From NCBI GenBank assembly GCA_029379385.1, contig CM055609.1:8556001-8620000 (forward strand): a stretch of DNA of 64,000 bases, given 5' to 3'. Position numbers and translations under genes: made by a program. How positions within the stretch are numbered: the first letter of the stretch is position 1; the number at the start of each line of letters is the position of its first letter. Below the pieces are notes generated by a model. The model was given only the letters and a program-made list of their open reading frames with translations. It searched no databases and was not told the DNA's origin. Below, in pieces: positions 24,379 through 36,706 of the stretch. Source of the stretch: Quillaja saponaria. Taxonomy: Eukaryota > Streptophyta > Magnoliopsida > Fabales > Quillajaceae.

Positions 24379-24780
24379 GAAAACTTTGCCCCAGTTGCCT
24401 TCTCACTCATTATAAAGACTAAAGCACAACACCTGGTTGTGTTCTGACTGCTTCATAAGCCCTCGGCAACAAGTAGCTGAAGTCATATCAATTTTACAAG
24501 CATATATAAATTAAATGTAATGGTAACCAAAAAAAAAAAAGCGGAGAAAAGAATGAGATTTTAATGTGTATGAAAAATACTGTTTACCCAAAAAGAAAAA
24601 TTCTAAATGCTAATTACCAAAATCTTGCAATCAAAACATTGGTTAAGCTAATCTCTTAATTAGACCCATTTATATATTTTCCTTTTCCAACATTGTAAAA
24701 CCACAAAGATTAGTTCAAATCCTCACGTACTTACAATGTTCTAATATTAATTTTTGATTACTAGTTTATAGTTGTACTTG
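24379..24780. other. Spacer, 3' side of the DOG1-like gene
   Basis: AT-rich, non-coding; the part next to 24781 should be the 3' UTR of the minus-strand DOG1-like gene. Nothing else is seen. Confidence 0.5.
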
Positions 24781-25527
24781 TCATCTCTGTTTTTGTTTCC
24801 CCGTTGCCTTAGCTGAATCTGAAGCATGCCTTAGCTGAATCTGAAGCATACAAATTGCAGCCAAGAACTCCACGCACTGCAATGGACTCAGCACATCCAA
24901 CACACCTTTCAATGTCTTCAACCTCACACAATCAGCAGCCTTCATAACTTTCTCTAACCCAACCAACATTGCCTTAAATGCCACCTCAACCAACCCATCA
25001 ACCCGACCCGATAACCCATCATCTCCTTTCCTGACACGGGTAGCCAATCTACCCAACTCCACCATCTTCCTTTCTGCTATGGCCATTTGCTGTCTCTCCA
25101 TTTCCCTCTCCACCTTCTCTTCATCAAACTTAATCTTCAATCTTAGCTCATTTATCTTCCGCTCTTGCTCCTCTGTCATGTCAACCAAAACTCTTTTCTT
25201 CTTTAGAGAATCAAGCAGCTTAAAAGCCATAGAAGGCTTCCAACCAGTCACCCAACTGTAAGCATTCTCTAAAGGACTCAACCAAACAGAACAAAAGAAA
25301 GCCAATACATCTTCATGAGCTGAAGCCCATTTCACAGTATAGTATTCCTTAAAATGGGTTGTCATCTTTGACACCAAAGCTTTTAGCTCAGCGTCACTAC
25401 TAGTCAGTGTAGTAGCAGTAGTACTTCTCTCTTTGGACACCATCAATAGCTGATGCAAAATGTCTTCAAGTTTTGACATCCATTTCTCAAAATACTCACA
25501 GAACTTCTCCTCCACCTGGGATTTCAT
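24781..25527 (-). CDS. DOGL4: DOG1-domain protein (DOG1/DOGL4-like), altered C-terminus
   Basis: Intronless, 248 residues, ATG at 25527. The start EEKFCEYFEKWMSKLEDILHQLL and the later WLSPLENAYSWVTGWKPSMAFKLLDSL are hallmarks of the DOG1 domain, shared with DELAY OF GERMINATION 1, its DOGL relatives and the non-bZIP part of TGA factors. A helical, charged stretch at about residues 118-160 (EEQERKINELRLKIKFDEEK) looks like a coiled coil. The C-terminal part (LSPLQCVEFLAA) is also family-typical. There is no DNA-binding basic region, signal peptide or membrane segment, so a nuclear or cytosolic adaptor-like protein is expected. DOG1 in Arabidopsis sets seed dormancy and DOGL4 influences seed reserve genes; the role here is inferred. 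A perfect 22-bp tandem duplication (24806-24849) shifts the frame after IQLR, so the last 15 residues are novel. It sits next to the MDIS1-like gene, as in Arabidopsis. Confidence 0.88.
   Translation of the reverse strand: MKSQVEEKFCEYFEKWMSKLEDILHQLLMVSKERSTTATTLTSSDAELKALVSKMTTHFKEYYTVKWASAHEDVLAFFCSVWLSPLENAYSWVTGWKPSMAFKLLDSLKKKRVLVDMTEEQERKINELRLKIKFDEEKVEREMERQQMAIAERKMVELGRLATRVRKGDDGLSGRVDGLVEVAFKAMLVGLEKVMKAADCVRLKTLKGVLDVLSPLQCVEFLAAICMLQIQLRHASDSAKATGKQKQR
24806..24849 (-). repeat. Perfect 22-bp tandem duplication inside the DOG1-like CDS
   Basis: Bases 24806-24827 and 24828-24849 are identical. Because 22 is not a multiple of three, the two copies are read in different frames: the first as MLQIQLR, the second as ASDSAKA. 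With one copy, the frame would continue from IQLR into QRGNKNRDDK and stop about ten codons later. Confidence 0.95.
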
Positions 25528-25572
25528 TCTTGTAACTCAAAATTAAAGTAATCAAAATTGGACGAGTCAGTG

Positions 25573-25580
25573 TATATATA
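25573..25580 (-). promoter_or_regulatory. TATA box of the DOG1-like gene
   Basis: TATATATA on the minus strand, about 46-53 bases upstream of the ATG. It implies a very short 5' leader of about 20 bases, or a start used a little closer to the box. Position and sequence are the only evidence. Confidence 0.5.
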
Positions 25581-25599
25581 GGTGAAGGTGAGTGGCTAG

Positions 25600-26043
25600 G
25601 TGGAGAAAGGAGGAGAGGCCACGATGCAAATGGTGCATATGGCTCTTAGTGAGTTTGAAATATAAGGTACTCTGATGAATACTCCACTTTAGTTTCTTTT
25701 CTGTAACCTTTGACTGTGTCGAAGGGAAAGAGTTGAGAGGGTATTGTAGGCCACTGTATCACTAGCACATGGAGGTTTTGGATTTTACTTGATATGAGAC
25801 GTGTCAGCTTGGGAATTAATCTTGGTATAACGTGGAGTTTGTTTAGGATGTTTGTGTCGTGGACATGTTTGCATACTGCCATTCGCTTATTATGATTGGG
25901 ATTCAAGACTCAATAGGGTGTGACTTGCAATAATCTTTCGCATTGCTTAGAAGTAGAATTATAATATGACATATAATAATATTGGCTCACACTTCTCAAT
26001 GCCAATTGATTGGCAGTTTTTATTAGATTTCTTATATGGAGAT
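25600..26043. other. Upstream spacer of the DOG1-like gene
   Basis: Non-coding, moderately AT-rich DNA. It should hold the distal promoter of the DOG1-like gene; no specific site can be supported. Confidence 0.4.
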
Positions 26044-26370
26044 TAGGAGTGACAACGAGATGAGCTTCGTAGTTAAGAGTTAGACTCATGACTTACTTAA
26101 TAACCTTTTACATAAGGTAACACCAAATCAAATTACAACTTTTGTTAAGTTTTGTATATAAATAGATTTATTATATATATATAATAAATAATATTAAGCT
26201 AGCCAATTCACAAGCTTACAAGCCGAGTTTTAGAAAGATCGAGCTCAACTCATTTTGCTTAAACGAGCTCAAAATAAAGCTCAAGATCGTCTCGTTTAGA
26301 AAACTAGTCGAGCTCTATCAGAGCCCTTAACAAGTAGCTCACTAGCTAGTTTGACTCATTGTTACCCCTA
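26044..26370 (+). mobile_element. hAT-like MITE, copy A (327 bp)
   Basis: The ends are imperfect inverted repeats: TAGGAGTGACAACGAG at the left and, reversed, TAGGGGTAACAATGAG at the right (13 of 16 match). The flanks carry an 8-bp near-duplication, ATGGAGAT (26036-26043) and ATGGAGGT (26371-26378), the size expected for hAT transposases. The right half is rich in GAGCTC-type words and closely matches the element at 40253-40679 in the same orientation. There is no coding capacity. Confidence 0.75.
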
Positions 26371-29300
26371 ATGGAGGTGGAGTTCAAAGAAAAAAAGAAC
26401 TATACAAAAAAGTTTGATATTATTTTTAATTTATTTTACTTTTGTATGCAAAGGTGCTACGCTTTTGATTAATGTAGCCTTAGCAAATTTATACCTTTCT
26501 TCTTTTTCCATCAAAAATGAGTTTACTTAATTTTCGTTTAAATTTTTCTAAAGAGTATTTAAAAAACACAATGATAATTCATCTTATAAATTTAATATAT
26601 TAGTTGGTGAAGAGATACACAAAGCAATGTATATCATTGGGCCGGTTGAAGAACTTTGATTCCTCAAATAGAGTTTATTATATTTACTATATATAAAAGA
26701 ATTTTATAAACATAAATTTTTGATTTCCTTTTATACTTTTATGTTGCTTCAAATAGACTACTATTTTTTTCTCTATTTTAATTTCAATAGAATAGTAATT
26801 ATTTTAGGATTATTGATTTCCTTTTACTAATTTTTCTCAGTATTAATAAATTTATAATATTTTAATAATTATATGTCAATACCATTTAAAATTAAATTTC
26901 TGATTTTATTTATTTAATAAGTACCTAATAATCTTAATTTTTTTTTTTTTAGTTCTTCTCAAATTTATGAATTAAAATTTTAAAAATTACTATGAATTAA
27001 AAGAAATATTAAGAGTGTAGTTTTATGTTTATAATATTGTTGTTTAACTTTTATATCATAAAAATTATATTTTTTCAATAATTATATGTCAATATTAGTT
27101 AATATTGAATTTTTCAAATTTTTTATTTAATAATTTTATAATAATTATAATGTCTTTTAGTTCTTCTCAAATTTATGAAATAAAATTTTTAAATATTATG
27201 AATTAAAAAATATTTAGAATATAGTTTCTATGATTATATATTGTTGTTTTAACTTTTAATGGAAGAATTTTTTTTTCTTAAATATCCCATAAGTTTTTAG
27301 TATTATATAAATACATTTTAATTGTTATTTTACTTCAAATATTCTATTTTTCTATTTTACTACTTCCCTATTAATACTCGGGGGTTAGCCAAGAAAGCCT
27401 TAGCGCACAATTGTAACTATTTTATGACTATTGTTTTTTTTTTATTATTATTATCCTAATTATTTTCAATACTAATAAATCTATAATTTTTCAATGGTAA
27501 TTAATATTGAATTTCTCAATTTTTAATTTAATAAGTTACAAATTAATTTTCTTTTAAAATGCTATGAATGAAAAAAATATATTAAGAATATAGTCTTTAT
27601 GATTATAATATTATCGTATTAATTATTTCTCTATCTTTAGAATTTTAAAAAAATAATTCTCTATTTAAGTTTTTTTTTTTTTTATAAATAATTTCTTAAT
27701 ATTTATATTAATTGTTGATGAACATATATGTATATATCATAAATTCGATTCACGCGAGTTGTTTGTGCCATAAAAATTAATTAACATAAAAGAGAGAATG
27801 CAAAAGAGAAGTGAGAGAATTTGTTATATTTAAAAGTCAGAGGGTACCACTAGAGTAATCTGAATTTTAGTATCAGTAGCCCTAGCCCCATCACACATGC
27901 TTACGCATGTTTTCAATGACTTTATTATTATTGTTTTTTTAAGAATATAAAATATATTATGATTGTTCTATATAATGGAGAGAAGGAAATAAGTTTAAGA
28001 ATTGGTTTTTTTTTTTTTTTTTTTAATAATTGATTAATTGAAATTTTTAAAAAAAAAACTTTGAGTTGGTTTTTTTTTTTTTTTTTTTTTCCCTTAATTA
28101 TAAGAAAGAGTGAGTAATTTCTAACAAATAATTGAATTTTACTTTTAAAAGAAGTGAAAATTTAAAAAGACATTATCCTTCCTTTTAGTATGTTATTTAA
28201 ATTAAAAATTTTCTTAAAAAGTCAAAGGACATCATAAGGTATTCTGGCTTTTAGCATAATATAATATAGATATAGAAGATATAGATAGATGTTTGGATTT
28301 ACATTCATGTTAAATATACACAATTGTAATTAAATTTGTCTTATTTTAATCTTTTAATTAAATTTGTAAGGTTAAAAAATTCCAATCTATATTTATTTCT
28401 AATTCAAAATTTATATAACTTGTATATTCTTTATTTTAGATTTTTTTATTTATTTATTTGACAATCAAGAGTCTTCAGACCATCGACTAAACACTTTTAT
28501 GATCTGGTCAAAAATAAGACATTCATGTTGAGATCAAAAAATTTATTGTATTTTAAATTTTATTATTTATTTTAAAAATATATATCAAATCATTTTACAA
28601 TAAGGTGCAACTTAGGCAAAGCTGAATGAATATTTGACATATCTTATTTATATTTAATAAGGTGCGACCACACACACCCTTTTATTCAGCGAGGGTTGTT
28701 TGGAATTAATAGCATAAGGTTAATTCAGTTAACTCTCATATGGGACTATGCATCTTATAAAAAAGATGTTGTAATATAAGATTAACTAATTAATTATTTA
28801 CTCCCTCTTATATTACTTTTCATATAAAAAAGAAAAAGAAATTTCAATTATATATCTAATACATTGTACCAATTTATATTATCTAATCATTATTAGTACT
28901 ATCTAATCATATAAGATGCACTACACAAGCATTGTAATATCTTTTTTATTTCTGTATATCGGTAAGGTATGTTATGAGAAAGGCAATAAAATGATCAAAT
29001 CTTCTTAACCGTCAAACTATAACCATTAAACTAACCCCTTGTGGTAATGTTTGATAATTTAATAATATAAATTTATATTTTTGACTGAAAACTTGTTTGT
29101 ACATCATATGTGATTTAATAAAATAAATTTACATAAAGTGTCTAATAGTATAAGTTTATTACTATTAGATATAATATCTGAGAGAATTGTTAATTTTATA
29201 TTATTTTATTATTGCCAAATACTTTATAAGAATAGCCAAATAGTTAGTGTTATATTCTTTCTATATTATGTATCGAAAGAGTTTAAATAAAAAAGTAAAA

Positions 29301-31210
29301 AAATAGTATAACAGGATAATTAATATTACCTTATGTTAAATAAAAAATAAAGATTTGGGCTACAGTTGAAACTAGCAGAGTATCTTCATGATTCGCACCC
29401 TACACAACTATAGTGAATGTACTGAAAATTCGGTACCTCGATTAACTTATACTGACCCGACTTAACTCGATCGAAACTTGACAATTTAATTAAACTTGAA
29501 TTTTTAGTTTAAATAATTTTTTTATCTTTTATCTCGAATCAAGTGATCATTATTCAGGTAAAAAATAATAATAATCTAAAAACATCTTACTCACCCGAAT
29601 TTAATTACTAATATTTTAAATCCAAATACACCAAAATGAAGATATGACTCAACCCAATCTATAATCAAGTTGAATTATAACATTATCACATTTAGTTTAA
29701 ATTTATATTTATATTAAATGTATTATTTTAATATTTTATTAAATATGTAATATTAAAAGGACTCATCTATATTTATTTCTAGATTAAATTTCTATAATTT
29801 TAATTTTTTTTTTATCACAAACTAATTATTTATTTAAAATAAGTATTAAATTATTATAAAATATTATTTAATAAATAAAAAGTCTAACTTGACGAACCAA
29901 ATTTTTAAGTAGGTGCATTTCTCTATCACGAGAACACCTCATTTTATAAATTGAGTGATATTTTTTATTATCACAACTTATATATAATGGAGTGGAATTA
30001 TGTCAAATTAACTCACAACTTGTAATATTTCTGAGAGGTCTTGTGCTTGAAGGTTCATCCACTCTTCAAAAGAGCAGCGAGAATGGTTTTGGTCATCTCC
30101 ACTGGTACTGCGCATTGGAATATTAGTCTAAATTTTGGGGTTGTTAAGGCCAAGTTTTTTCAATGTAACATGGGAAGGCATAGACAATTTAGAGGTTATA
30201 AGCTCTACAAAAATCAAGGGCAAAATGGGATATAACCGATGTGGGCCGGCCATGCAATGCAGCTTTTTATAATGACCAACACATAAAAAAGTGAAAAATA
30301 TACTTGCTAATCTACCTTCTTTGGTCCCAAGGAAACTATTTTAGTTCTTATATTAGACCATAAATCCTGTGGAAATGAATGGACACAACGTAACTCGTGT
30401 AAAAGTAATTTGTTTTTAATGTATGTGTGTTGATTTTGAATTTAATTTGTTATGAAGTATTTGAGGTGGGAAGAGGAGCCTTAATGCTTAAGAAAAAGGT
30501 GGGCGGTGCAAATGGGTTTGGCTGTTTTTACTTCTTACGTGTCATAAAACTCAGAATGGTGTCAATAGTTTGTGTAAGGTACGTGCCACAATTTAAGGTT
30601 CGTCAGCTTCCTTCAATGTTCAGTTTTTGGTACCTTGTGGAGTTGTGGTTCCTTCCCGTTCCCAGTAAGATTGTGCCACTAAATCCTTGGTTGGATCAGA
30701 AGTTAAGCGGCGTTGCAGCAAGAAAAGAAGAATCGAGGTTCTGTTTATTCATGTAGTTGCACACGTATGCCATGATATCAATTTCTCTTCTCAATTAAGT
30801 TTTATTTTATTTTTTTAATGTCTTTGGTGTTTTGATACACTTTGATAATTTATTTCTCTAATCCGATTAAAAATAAATTATTCATATCAAAACTAAAAAA
30901 TTTATAGAGATTATATTTTTCACAATCTTACTGAAAATATTCGAACCTATAAAATTAGTAAAACGAGCTTATCTTTTTAACTTTTATTTTTCTTCTACAA
31001 TAGTAGTGTGACTTTGTAATGTCTACTCAAAATATGTATGGTGAGAAAAGGGGATTCAAAAAATGTAAAGGGGTATCTGTAATGGATAATAATTTGATTA
31101 ATGGGGATGCATGTCTCACGTTTTATGTGGTGTTCAATTTGTTTGCAGCCACTGGTTTAGTACATTTTGAGCAGTTCCAGCTGGAAATACTTTGCTCAGT
31201 TCCAGTTCTA
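26371..31210. other. Very AT-rich intergenic region
   Basis: No gene is supported over 4.8 kb. Long T and A tracts are frequent (for example 27661-27682, 28005-28023 and 28071-28090). A less AT-rich island at about 30030-30760 has open frames of 60-110 codons on the plus strand, but they show no recognisable domain and low complexity, and I do not call them genes. Around 29430-29690 are words such as CTGACCCGACTTAACTCG, reminiscent of decayed plant repeats, without definable ends. Confidence 0.55.
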
Positions 31211-31645
31211 ACTGTAATAGAAGAATAATAAAAAACTTTAATGCTTATACTTTGAGTAAGGTATGAGTCGAGACTCTAAATATTCTTTCTCCAAAAAAAT
31301 TTGAAATGCTTACATTTTGAGCAGATACGAGTTGAGTCTCAAGACTCAAAATACTCTACTAAGTAAAAATTTAAGATGCTTATATTTTGAGCAGATACTA
31401 GTCAAGTCTCGAAATATAGCCCTAATTGTAATAGAAGAATAATAAAAATTGAAATGCTTACTCATACTCTTGCTCAATGAAAATTTGAAATGCTTATATT
31501 TTGAGCAGTATATGAGTTAAGTCTCAAGACTTACAATACTCTGCTTAGTAAAAATTTAAAATGCTTTTATTTTGAGCATGATACAAGTCGAGTCTCGAAA
31601 TATAGCCTTAATTGTAATAGAAGAATAATAAAAATTGGAATACTT
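31211..31645 (+). repeat. Hierarchical tandem repeat
   Basis: A segment beginning AACTGTAATAGAAGAATAAT recurs at 31211, 31424 and 31610, spacing of 213 and 186 bp. Inside each segment is a shorter unit of about 65-70 bp built around ATGCTTATATTTTGAGCAG, followed by a GAGT(C/T)GAGTCTC-like block and AGTAAAAATTT. Copies start near 31242, 31307, 31376, 31492 and 31561. The copies are diverged, so the array is not recent. No coding or terminal structure is seen. Confidence 0.8.
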
Positions 31646-32230
31646 ACTTTTTTTTCAAGAATTAATAAAATTAACATTGTAAATTTATAAAGAGACTCGA
31701 ACTCCTCGACCTTTTTAAAAGTCTTCTTGAATTTTTTAGTAGACCAACCCACTCTTAATAGATACTAGTAGATAATTTGTATTATACCACATAAAGTATG
31801 TATCACTTTCCAAGTGATAAAACTAGCGGTGTCCATGAACACTACAAAGACATAAACATGGAAGCCCTCGTGCTCAAGGCACAGCCAATACGAAGGTTCC
31901 TATGGTTATTCTATGGCCACACATACACACCTTACCAATCCCATTTGTCTGCCTTTCTTGGAGGACAACGTGTATATACTTAGTAAATAAAAGAGTATTA
32001 TATCATTAACATTAATTGCCATCCATCTTTAATTTTAATCAAATATATTTATGTATTATAATTTAATTTATTGAGTGTACTATGTAAGTTTATACACTAA
32101 CAAAAAATAAAATAATAACTAAAAATTTTGGGTTTAAATGTAATTCTTAAATATGATATCAAAATTTCTTACAAAGTAATCAAAAATTTGATTATTATCA
32201 TCACTTATTTTTAAAATAAAAAATTTTGAC
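31646..32230. other. Upstream region of the CIPK20-like gene
   Basis: AT-rich non-coding DNA between the tandem array and the CIPK promoter. Short open frames here show no recognisable content. Confidence 0.5.
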
Positions 32231-32242
32231 GCATATATAAAA
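32231..32242 (+). promoter_or_regulatory. Candidate TATA box for the CIPK20-like gene
   Basis: CATATATAAAAAG is a good plant TATA element. It would put the transcription start near 32265 and give a leader of about 360 bases, which would contain the upstream reading frame at 32524-32577. Inferred from sequence only. Confidence 0.4.
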
Positions 32243-32523
32243 AGCTATTTCCTAGAATACATGGAATAAAAGAGAGAATATGATCAGCCTATACAAATTC
32301 CCGTCTATAGGAAATCTCAATTTACGTACACTCCTCATACACAGATACTTGACTCGTTTGCTTTGCTATTTTTACACAATTCCTCTTACTTTGTGGTATT
32401 CCTTGACCCTGCCTATTAGGCAAAGATAGATATCCCTCTGTGCCTGGCCTTCATTTTCTCCTGTTTTCTTGGAAAATCTTATAACATTTTCTTCTTCTTC
32501 CAATCTTGAGCCAAACAGAAAAG

Positions 32524-32577
32524 ATGCAGGGAAGATTGAGAAAATCATTCTCTTATATTTGGCTTGCTTGTGTTTGA
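32524..32577 (+). CDS. Upstream open reading frame (17 codons) in the CIPK20-like leader
   Basis: ATG at 32524 opens a frame of 17 codons ([17 protein letters not shown]) ending in TGA 49 bases before the main ATG at 32627. If the leader starts near the TATA box at 32231, ribosomes would meet this ATG first. Such short frames often lower translation of the main protein; whether this peptide sequence is conserved is unknown. Confidence 0.4.
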   Translation: MQGRLRKSFSYIWLACV

Positions 32578-32626
32578 AACCCTATTAATTGTTTTCATAA
32601 TTCAATTCAAACAAGAAGGGATATAT

Positions 32627-33979
32627 ATGGAGGGAGCAATTTTGATGCAAAGGTATGAACTTGGCCGCATGCTTGGCAAGGGCACATTTGCTAAGGTTTA
32701 CCATGGAAGAAACCTGAGGTCTGGTCAGAGTGTTGCAATTAAAGTTGTCGATAAGGAGAAGATTTTACGAGTTGGTTTGATAGATCAAATCAAACGAGAA
32801 ATCTCTGTAATGCGCCTTGTTAGACATCCTAACATTGTGCAGCTTTATGAAGTTATGGCAAGCAAAACCAAAATTTATTTTGCAATGGAGTATGTGAAAG
32901 GTGGAGAACTGTTCAAGAAGGTTTTAAAAGGGAAGCTCAAGGAAGATGTTGCTAGAAAGTATTTTCAGCAATTGATAGCGGCCGTGGATTTTTGTCATAG
33001 TCGTGGTGTTTATCACCGCGATCTCAAGCCAGAAAATCTTCTTCTTGATGCAAATGGGGACCTCAAAGTTTCGGATTTTGGATTGAGTGCATTGTGGGAC
33101 TCAAAGAGGAATGATGGTCTTCTTCATACAACTTGTGGGACTCCAGCTTATGTTGCTCCTGAAGTTATCCACAAGAAAGGTTATGATGGACCTAAAGCTG
33201 ATATATGGTCATGTGGGGTGGTTCTGTTTGTTCTTTTGGCAGGTTATCTTCCTTTTCATGATTCAAATCTTATTGAAATGTATAGGAAGATTAGTAAAGG
33301 AGATTTTAGGTGCCCAAATTGGTTTCCCCCAGAAGTTAAAAAGCTTCTTTCTAGAATTCTTGATCCTAATCCACATTCAAGACTAGACATTGCCAAGCTC
33401 AAGGAGAATAGTTGGTTTAAGAAGGGATTTAAGCAGATTCAGGCACCCCTGCCACCTCGGCCCCCTTCCGATTGTGACAATTTCTCGACTCAAGATGTTC
33501 AGACTGCATTTGGATCAACAAATTGTGAAAGTAGTTCTAAAAAGATAGTACAGGGGTCAGGAAGCCCTATGAGACCAACATGTTTGAATGCCTTTGATAT
33601 TATATCTCTCTCACCAGGATTTGATCTGTCAGGTTTGTTTGAGAAAGATATGAATCATAGATCACAGGCAAGATTTACAACAACAAAACCGGCCTCAACG
33701 ATTGTGTCAAAATTCGAAGAAATTGCAGAGATGGAAAAATTTAAAGTTATGAAGAAAAATGGGACTGTAAAATTAAAGGGAGACAAAGAAGGGAGAAAGG
33801 GGCAACTTGTCATCGATGCTGAAATCTTTGAAGTTACACCATCATTTTTTGTTGTTGAGATGAGTAAAACAGAGGGAGACACATTGGAATACAAGGAATT
33901 CTGTGACCACGACTTAAGGCCCTCTCTAAAGGATATAGTATGGACTTGGCAAGGAACTGAGCAGTGGCAACAAAAGTAA
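32627..33979 (+). CDS. CIPK20: CBL-interacting protein kinase, CIPK20 type
   Basis: Intronless, 450 residues. ATG 32627 is chosen because [13 protein letters not shown] aligns with the usual CIPK start; the frame is open upstream but without an ATG. The kinase domain has the glycine loop (GKGTFAKVY, 17-25), ATP lysine K39, catalytic HRD 130-132, DFG 150-152, activation-loop TT 168-169 and APE 177-179, all intact, so it should be active. The NAF motif ([18 protein letters not shown], from 321) binds calcium-loaded CBL proteins and relieves autoinhibition. A PPI segment follows and the protein ends [15 protein letters not shown], close to Arabidopsis CIPK20. CIPKs phosphorylate ion transporters and stress regulators at the plasma membrane or tonoplast after CBL recruitment. 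It converges with a second CIPK of a different clade 2.7 kb away. CIPK5/25-type proteins are the nearest alternative. Confidence 0.93.
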   Translation: MEGAILMQRYELGRMLGKGTFAKVYHGRNLRSGQSVAIKVVDKEKILRVGLIDQIKREISVMRLVRHPNIVQLYEVMASKTKIYFAMEYVKGGELFKKVLKGKLKEDVARKYFQQLIAAVDFCHSRGVYHRDLKPENLLLDANGDLKVSDFGLSALWDSKRNDGLLHTTCGTPAYVAPEVIHKKGYDGPKADIWSCGVVLFVLLAGYLPFHDSNLIEMYRKISKGDFRCPNWFPPEVKKLLSRILDPNPHSRLDIAKLKENSWFKKGFKQIQAPLPPRPPSDCDNFSTQDVQTAFGSTNCESSSKKIVQGSGSPMRPTCLNAFDIISLSPGFDLSGLFEKDMNHRSQARFTTTKPASTIVSKFEEIAEMEKFKVMKKNGTVKLKGDKEGRKGQLVIDAEIFEVTPSFFVVEMSKTEGDTLEYKEFCDHDLRPSLKDIVWTWQGTEQWQQK

Positions 33980-36706
33980 TCCATAACCTCGATGGGTTTT
34001 TTCTTGGATAGGTGTTCTTCTATTCACTGAACTATCTAAGTATAGTCTCAATACTGCAAGAAATTTGTATTACTTTATTTTCTTCTTCTTAAATTCTCTT
34101 TGTACATTTTTCTTTCTTTTAAATTTGAGATCATTGTATAGAAAGTGGAATCTGGTTACGCAGTGCATAACCAATTATATTATCTGTTAAATGAGATGAC
34201 TATGAGCACAGGACCAGAGTATGGTTCACATTTGCAGCCATCAAAGGAATGAAAAAGACATGAACATGATTTGAAAGATGTTGAAAATTTCTATTCTTTT
34301 TAAACAAAAATTGGTAATGAAAAGAAACAAGTGATGGAATGCTAGCAGAAAATTCACTCTTTCATGTCAATGCCTAACTAAGTTAGTGTTCTGATGTCAA
34401 TTCCTGGGATGATCATGTCGGGGATTCTTTTCTCTACTCTTTCTGTCAAATTTCAGTTTCTCAAAGATTTTTCGTGACTAATCTTTGAACTTTTACTATC
34501 TGCATGAGTGGTTTAGTTATATCATAACCTCCTTGTTGGCTTATTTCAAAGCTTGAATGTAAATTTTAATTGTATTTTTTTATATATAATTAGGATTTTG
34601 AATTTGATATTACCAGTCACTACCAAATATGGCATACGCATATATATAACAAGCCAATCAAACCAAAAAAACTTTGAAGATTTTCTTGTGCACTCATCCA
34701 TTCTTTCTTTTCCTTTATCAAGTATGTGGAGGTAGATATCACTCAGATGTTGATTTTTCTTTTCTTCTTTTATATTGACTAAATAATTATGCCATTATTG
34801 TCATATGAAAACCTGCATTGCTATTTGTGTTAGGCGGCTGTTTGTTGCAACTAATTTTCACTTGTGCAGAGCAATTAGTCCTCTAGTCAAGGCAATTTTT
34901 GCATTAGATTTGTATGCTTATCAGTCAATAGTTAACATGTTGACCCTTTCAAGTGCATATAGATTCCACAATGCAAATCCTGTGATGACATAATTTATAT
35001 CATCGTCAAAATATCACATGATCTTGCATTTGAATAATGATGCTACGCACGTTTCCCTTTTAACATATCAAAACGATTGAGTCCTTAGGTTTCATAAAAA
35101 GTGTAAAAAGAATTGTTTCGAATCATTGCTATTTGACTCGGACCTGTTAAAGGACTAGGGATACAATTATTGAGTATAATATACTCTGTCATGTTTACCT
35201 TTAATAATTTGAAAGCAATGACTCTGGACTAAGCCAAACTGCAATAATAGGAAGGATGAAGAAAACCAACCAGTCAGCACAACCACTTAATTTGGTATAA
35301 CTTGATGCTGGCATCATCGTGAACATGAGTTAAATGTTGCTAAATTCAGATTAATGGTGGCAAATACTTGTGTATACACGCATGCATGCTCCGTATGCAC
35401 TAACAAGACAAATAAACATGGTCCAATAATACTGAAGATAAGGTTAGATAGAAAAACAAAGCAAATTCATAGACACCAACTTTGTCTTCTACAATTATGA
35501 TAATAGCCATAACTGATTTCCTCAGTTCACTAGAATGACCTTAATGTAATTGAAGAAGGTATGTCATAGTAATTTCATTTCAACAAGGTCCTACAATATA
35601 CCTACTAGAATAAGGTGATTCATCAGACAGGTACAGTATACCAACGAAAGAACTTGAGCTATCATCAGACAGGTAGAGTTCTCACATGCAATTTTAATGT
35701 TCTATTGTGGAGAAGATGCATGTATTTGAGTTAATAGTCATCATTTCACATGACCTCTAGAATTTATCCAGTTGTTAAGATATATGAAAAGAGAATGCTT
35801 AGCAGAAAATGGCCCTAAATTTTGCCGTGCAATAAGATTCAATAAACACCTATCTCTGCAATCTTAAGAGAAAAAGAAGGCCAACATAAAGTGAGGCCAG
35901 CTCTGACCAAAGACAATATTTCCTGCTTTCAGCAATGCATTTCCAAATTCCAATTTTCTAGATCACAATCCATGTGCATTAACTGACCTTTCGTCATCTT
36001 CACTATTAAGTCGTATATAGGATTAACATGAAAACTGACTCATTTTTTAAGTAATCAATATCAACTTTCTAAAAGTCTAAGCCTCATCTGATATTTGCAG
36101 ACTTCCTTATTCTGCTCTAAATAGGTGTTCTGGTTATCTATGCAAGTCCCGATAGAACCAGATTCACTATGTAATTCCTTTTATATGAAATCTAGAAACA
36201 TACAATTGTGCCAGAATATGGTCAATATTTTGAACAGCCCTCCTTCCACCAATACAACCTTTAGATGATTTAATTATCATAATCAAATGAAGTTCAAGTA
36301 TGTTTTTCATCACAGTTGATGATGAAAACCAAAAAGGAAGCCTTATCGCATCATATTTTCCATCCTCGGGTAAGCATCAAACAATTCAACAAAGATATTC
36401 AAAAATCAAAACAAATGATCAAATTAATATACATTATACACCTGAGCAGTATTTCCACTTACACAAAATTTTATCTTTCAGATTGATTTTCCAAATTCAT
36501 TGAATAAGATCGATGACGAATCAACAAAATCATACTTTATCTCATTTCTTAAATAAATACTATGTAATTGATCAAGTAATTGGCATACAAGTAGGGTAGA
36601 ATCTAAGGCTCCACTTAAGCAGCAAAACTAACAGAGATATCTGAGAAACAAAAGAACCTAAAAACGTAACATAGCCTCTTCCGTTATATCTCACCTCTCT
36701 TACACT
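33980..36706. other. Intergenic region between convergent CIPK genes
   Basis: About 2.7 kb of AT-rich DNA that should contain both 3' UTRs at its ends. No gene, repeat with defined ends or RNA gene was recognised. Confidence 0.5.

Noticed and set aside
30041..30756. Open frames of 64 and 109 codons in a less AT-rich island
   Set aside because: No recognisable domain, no splice structure and no promoter; the composition looks like decayed repeat DNA.
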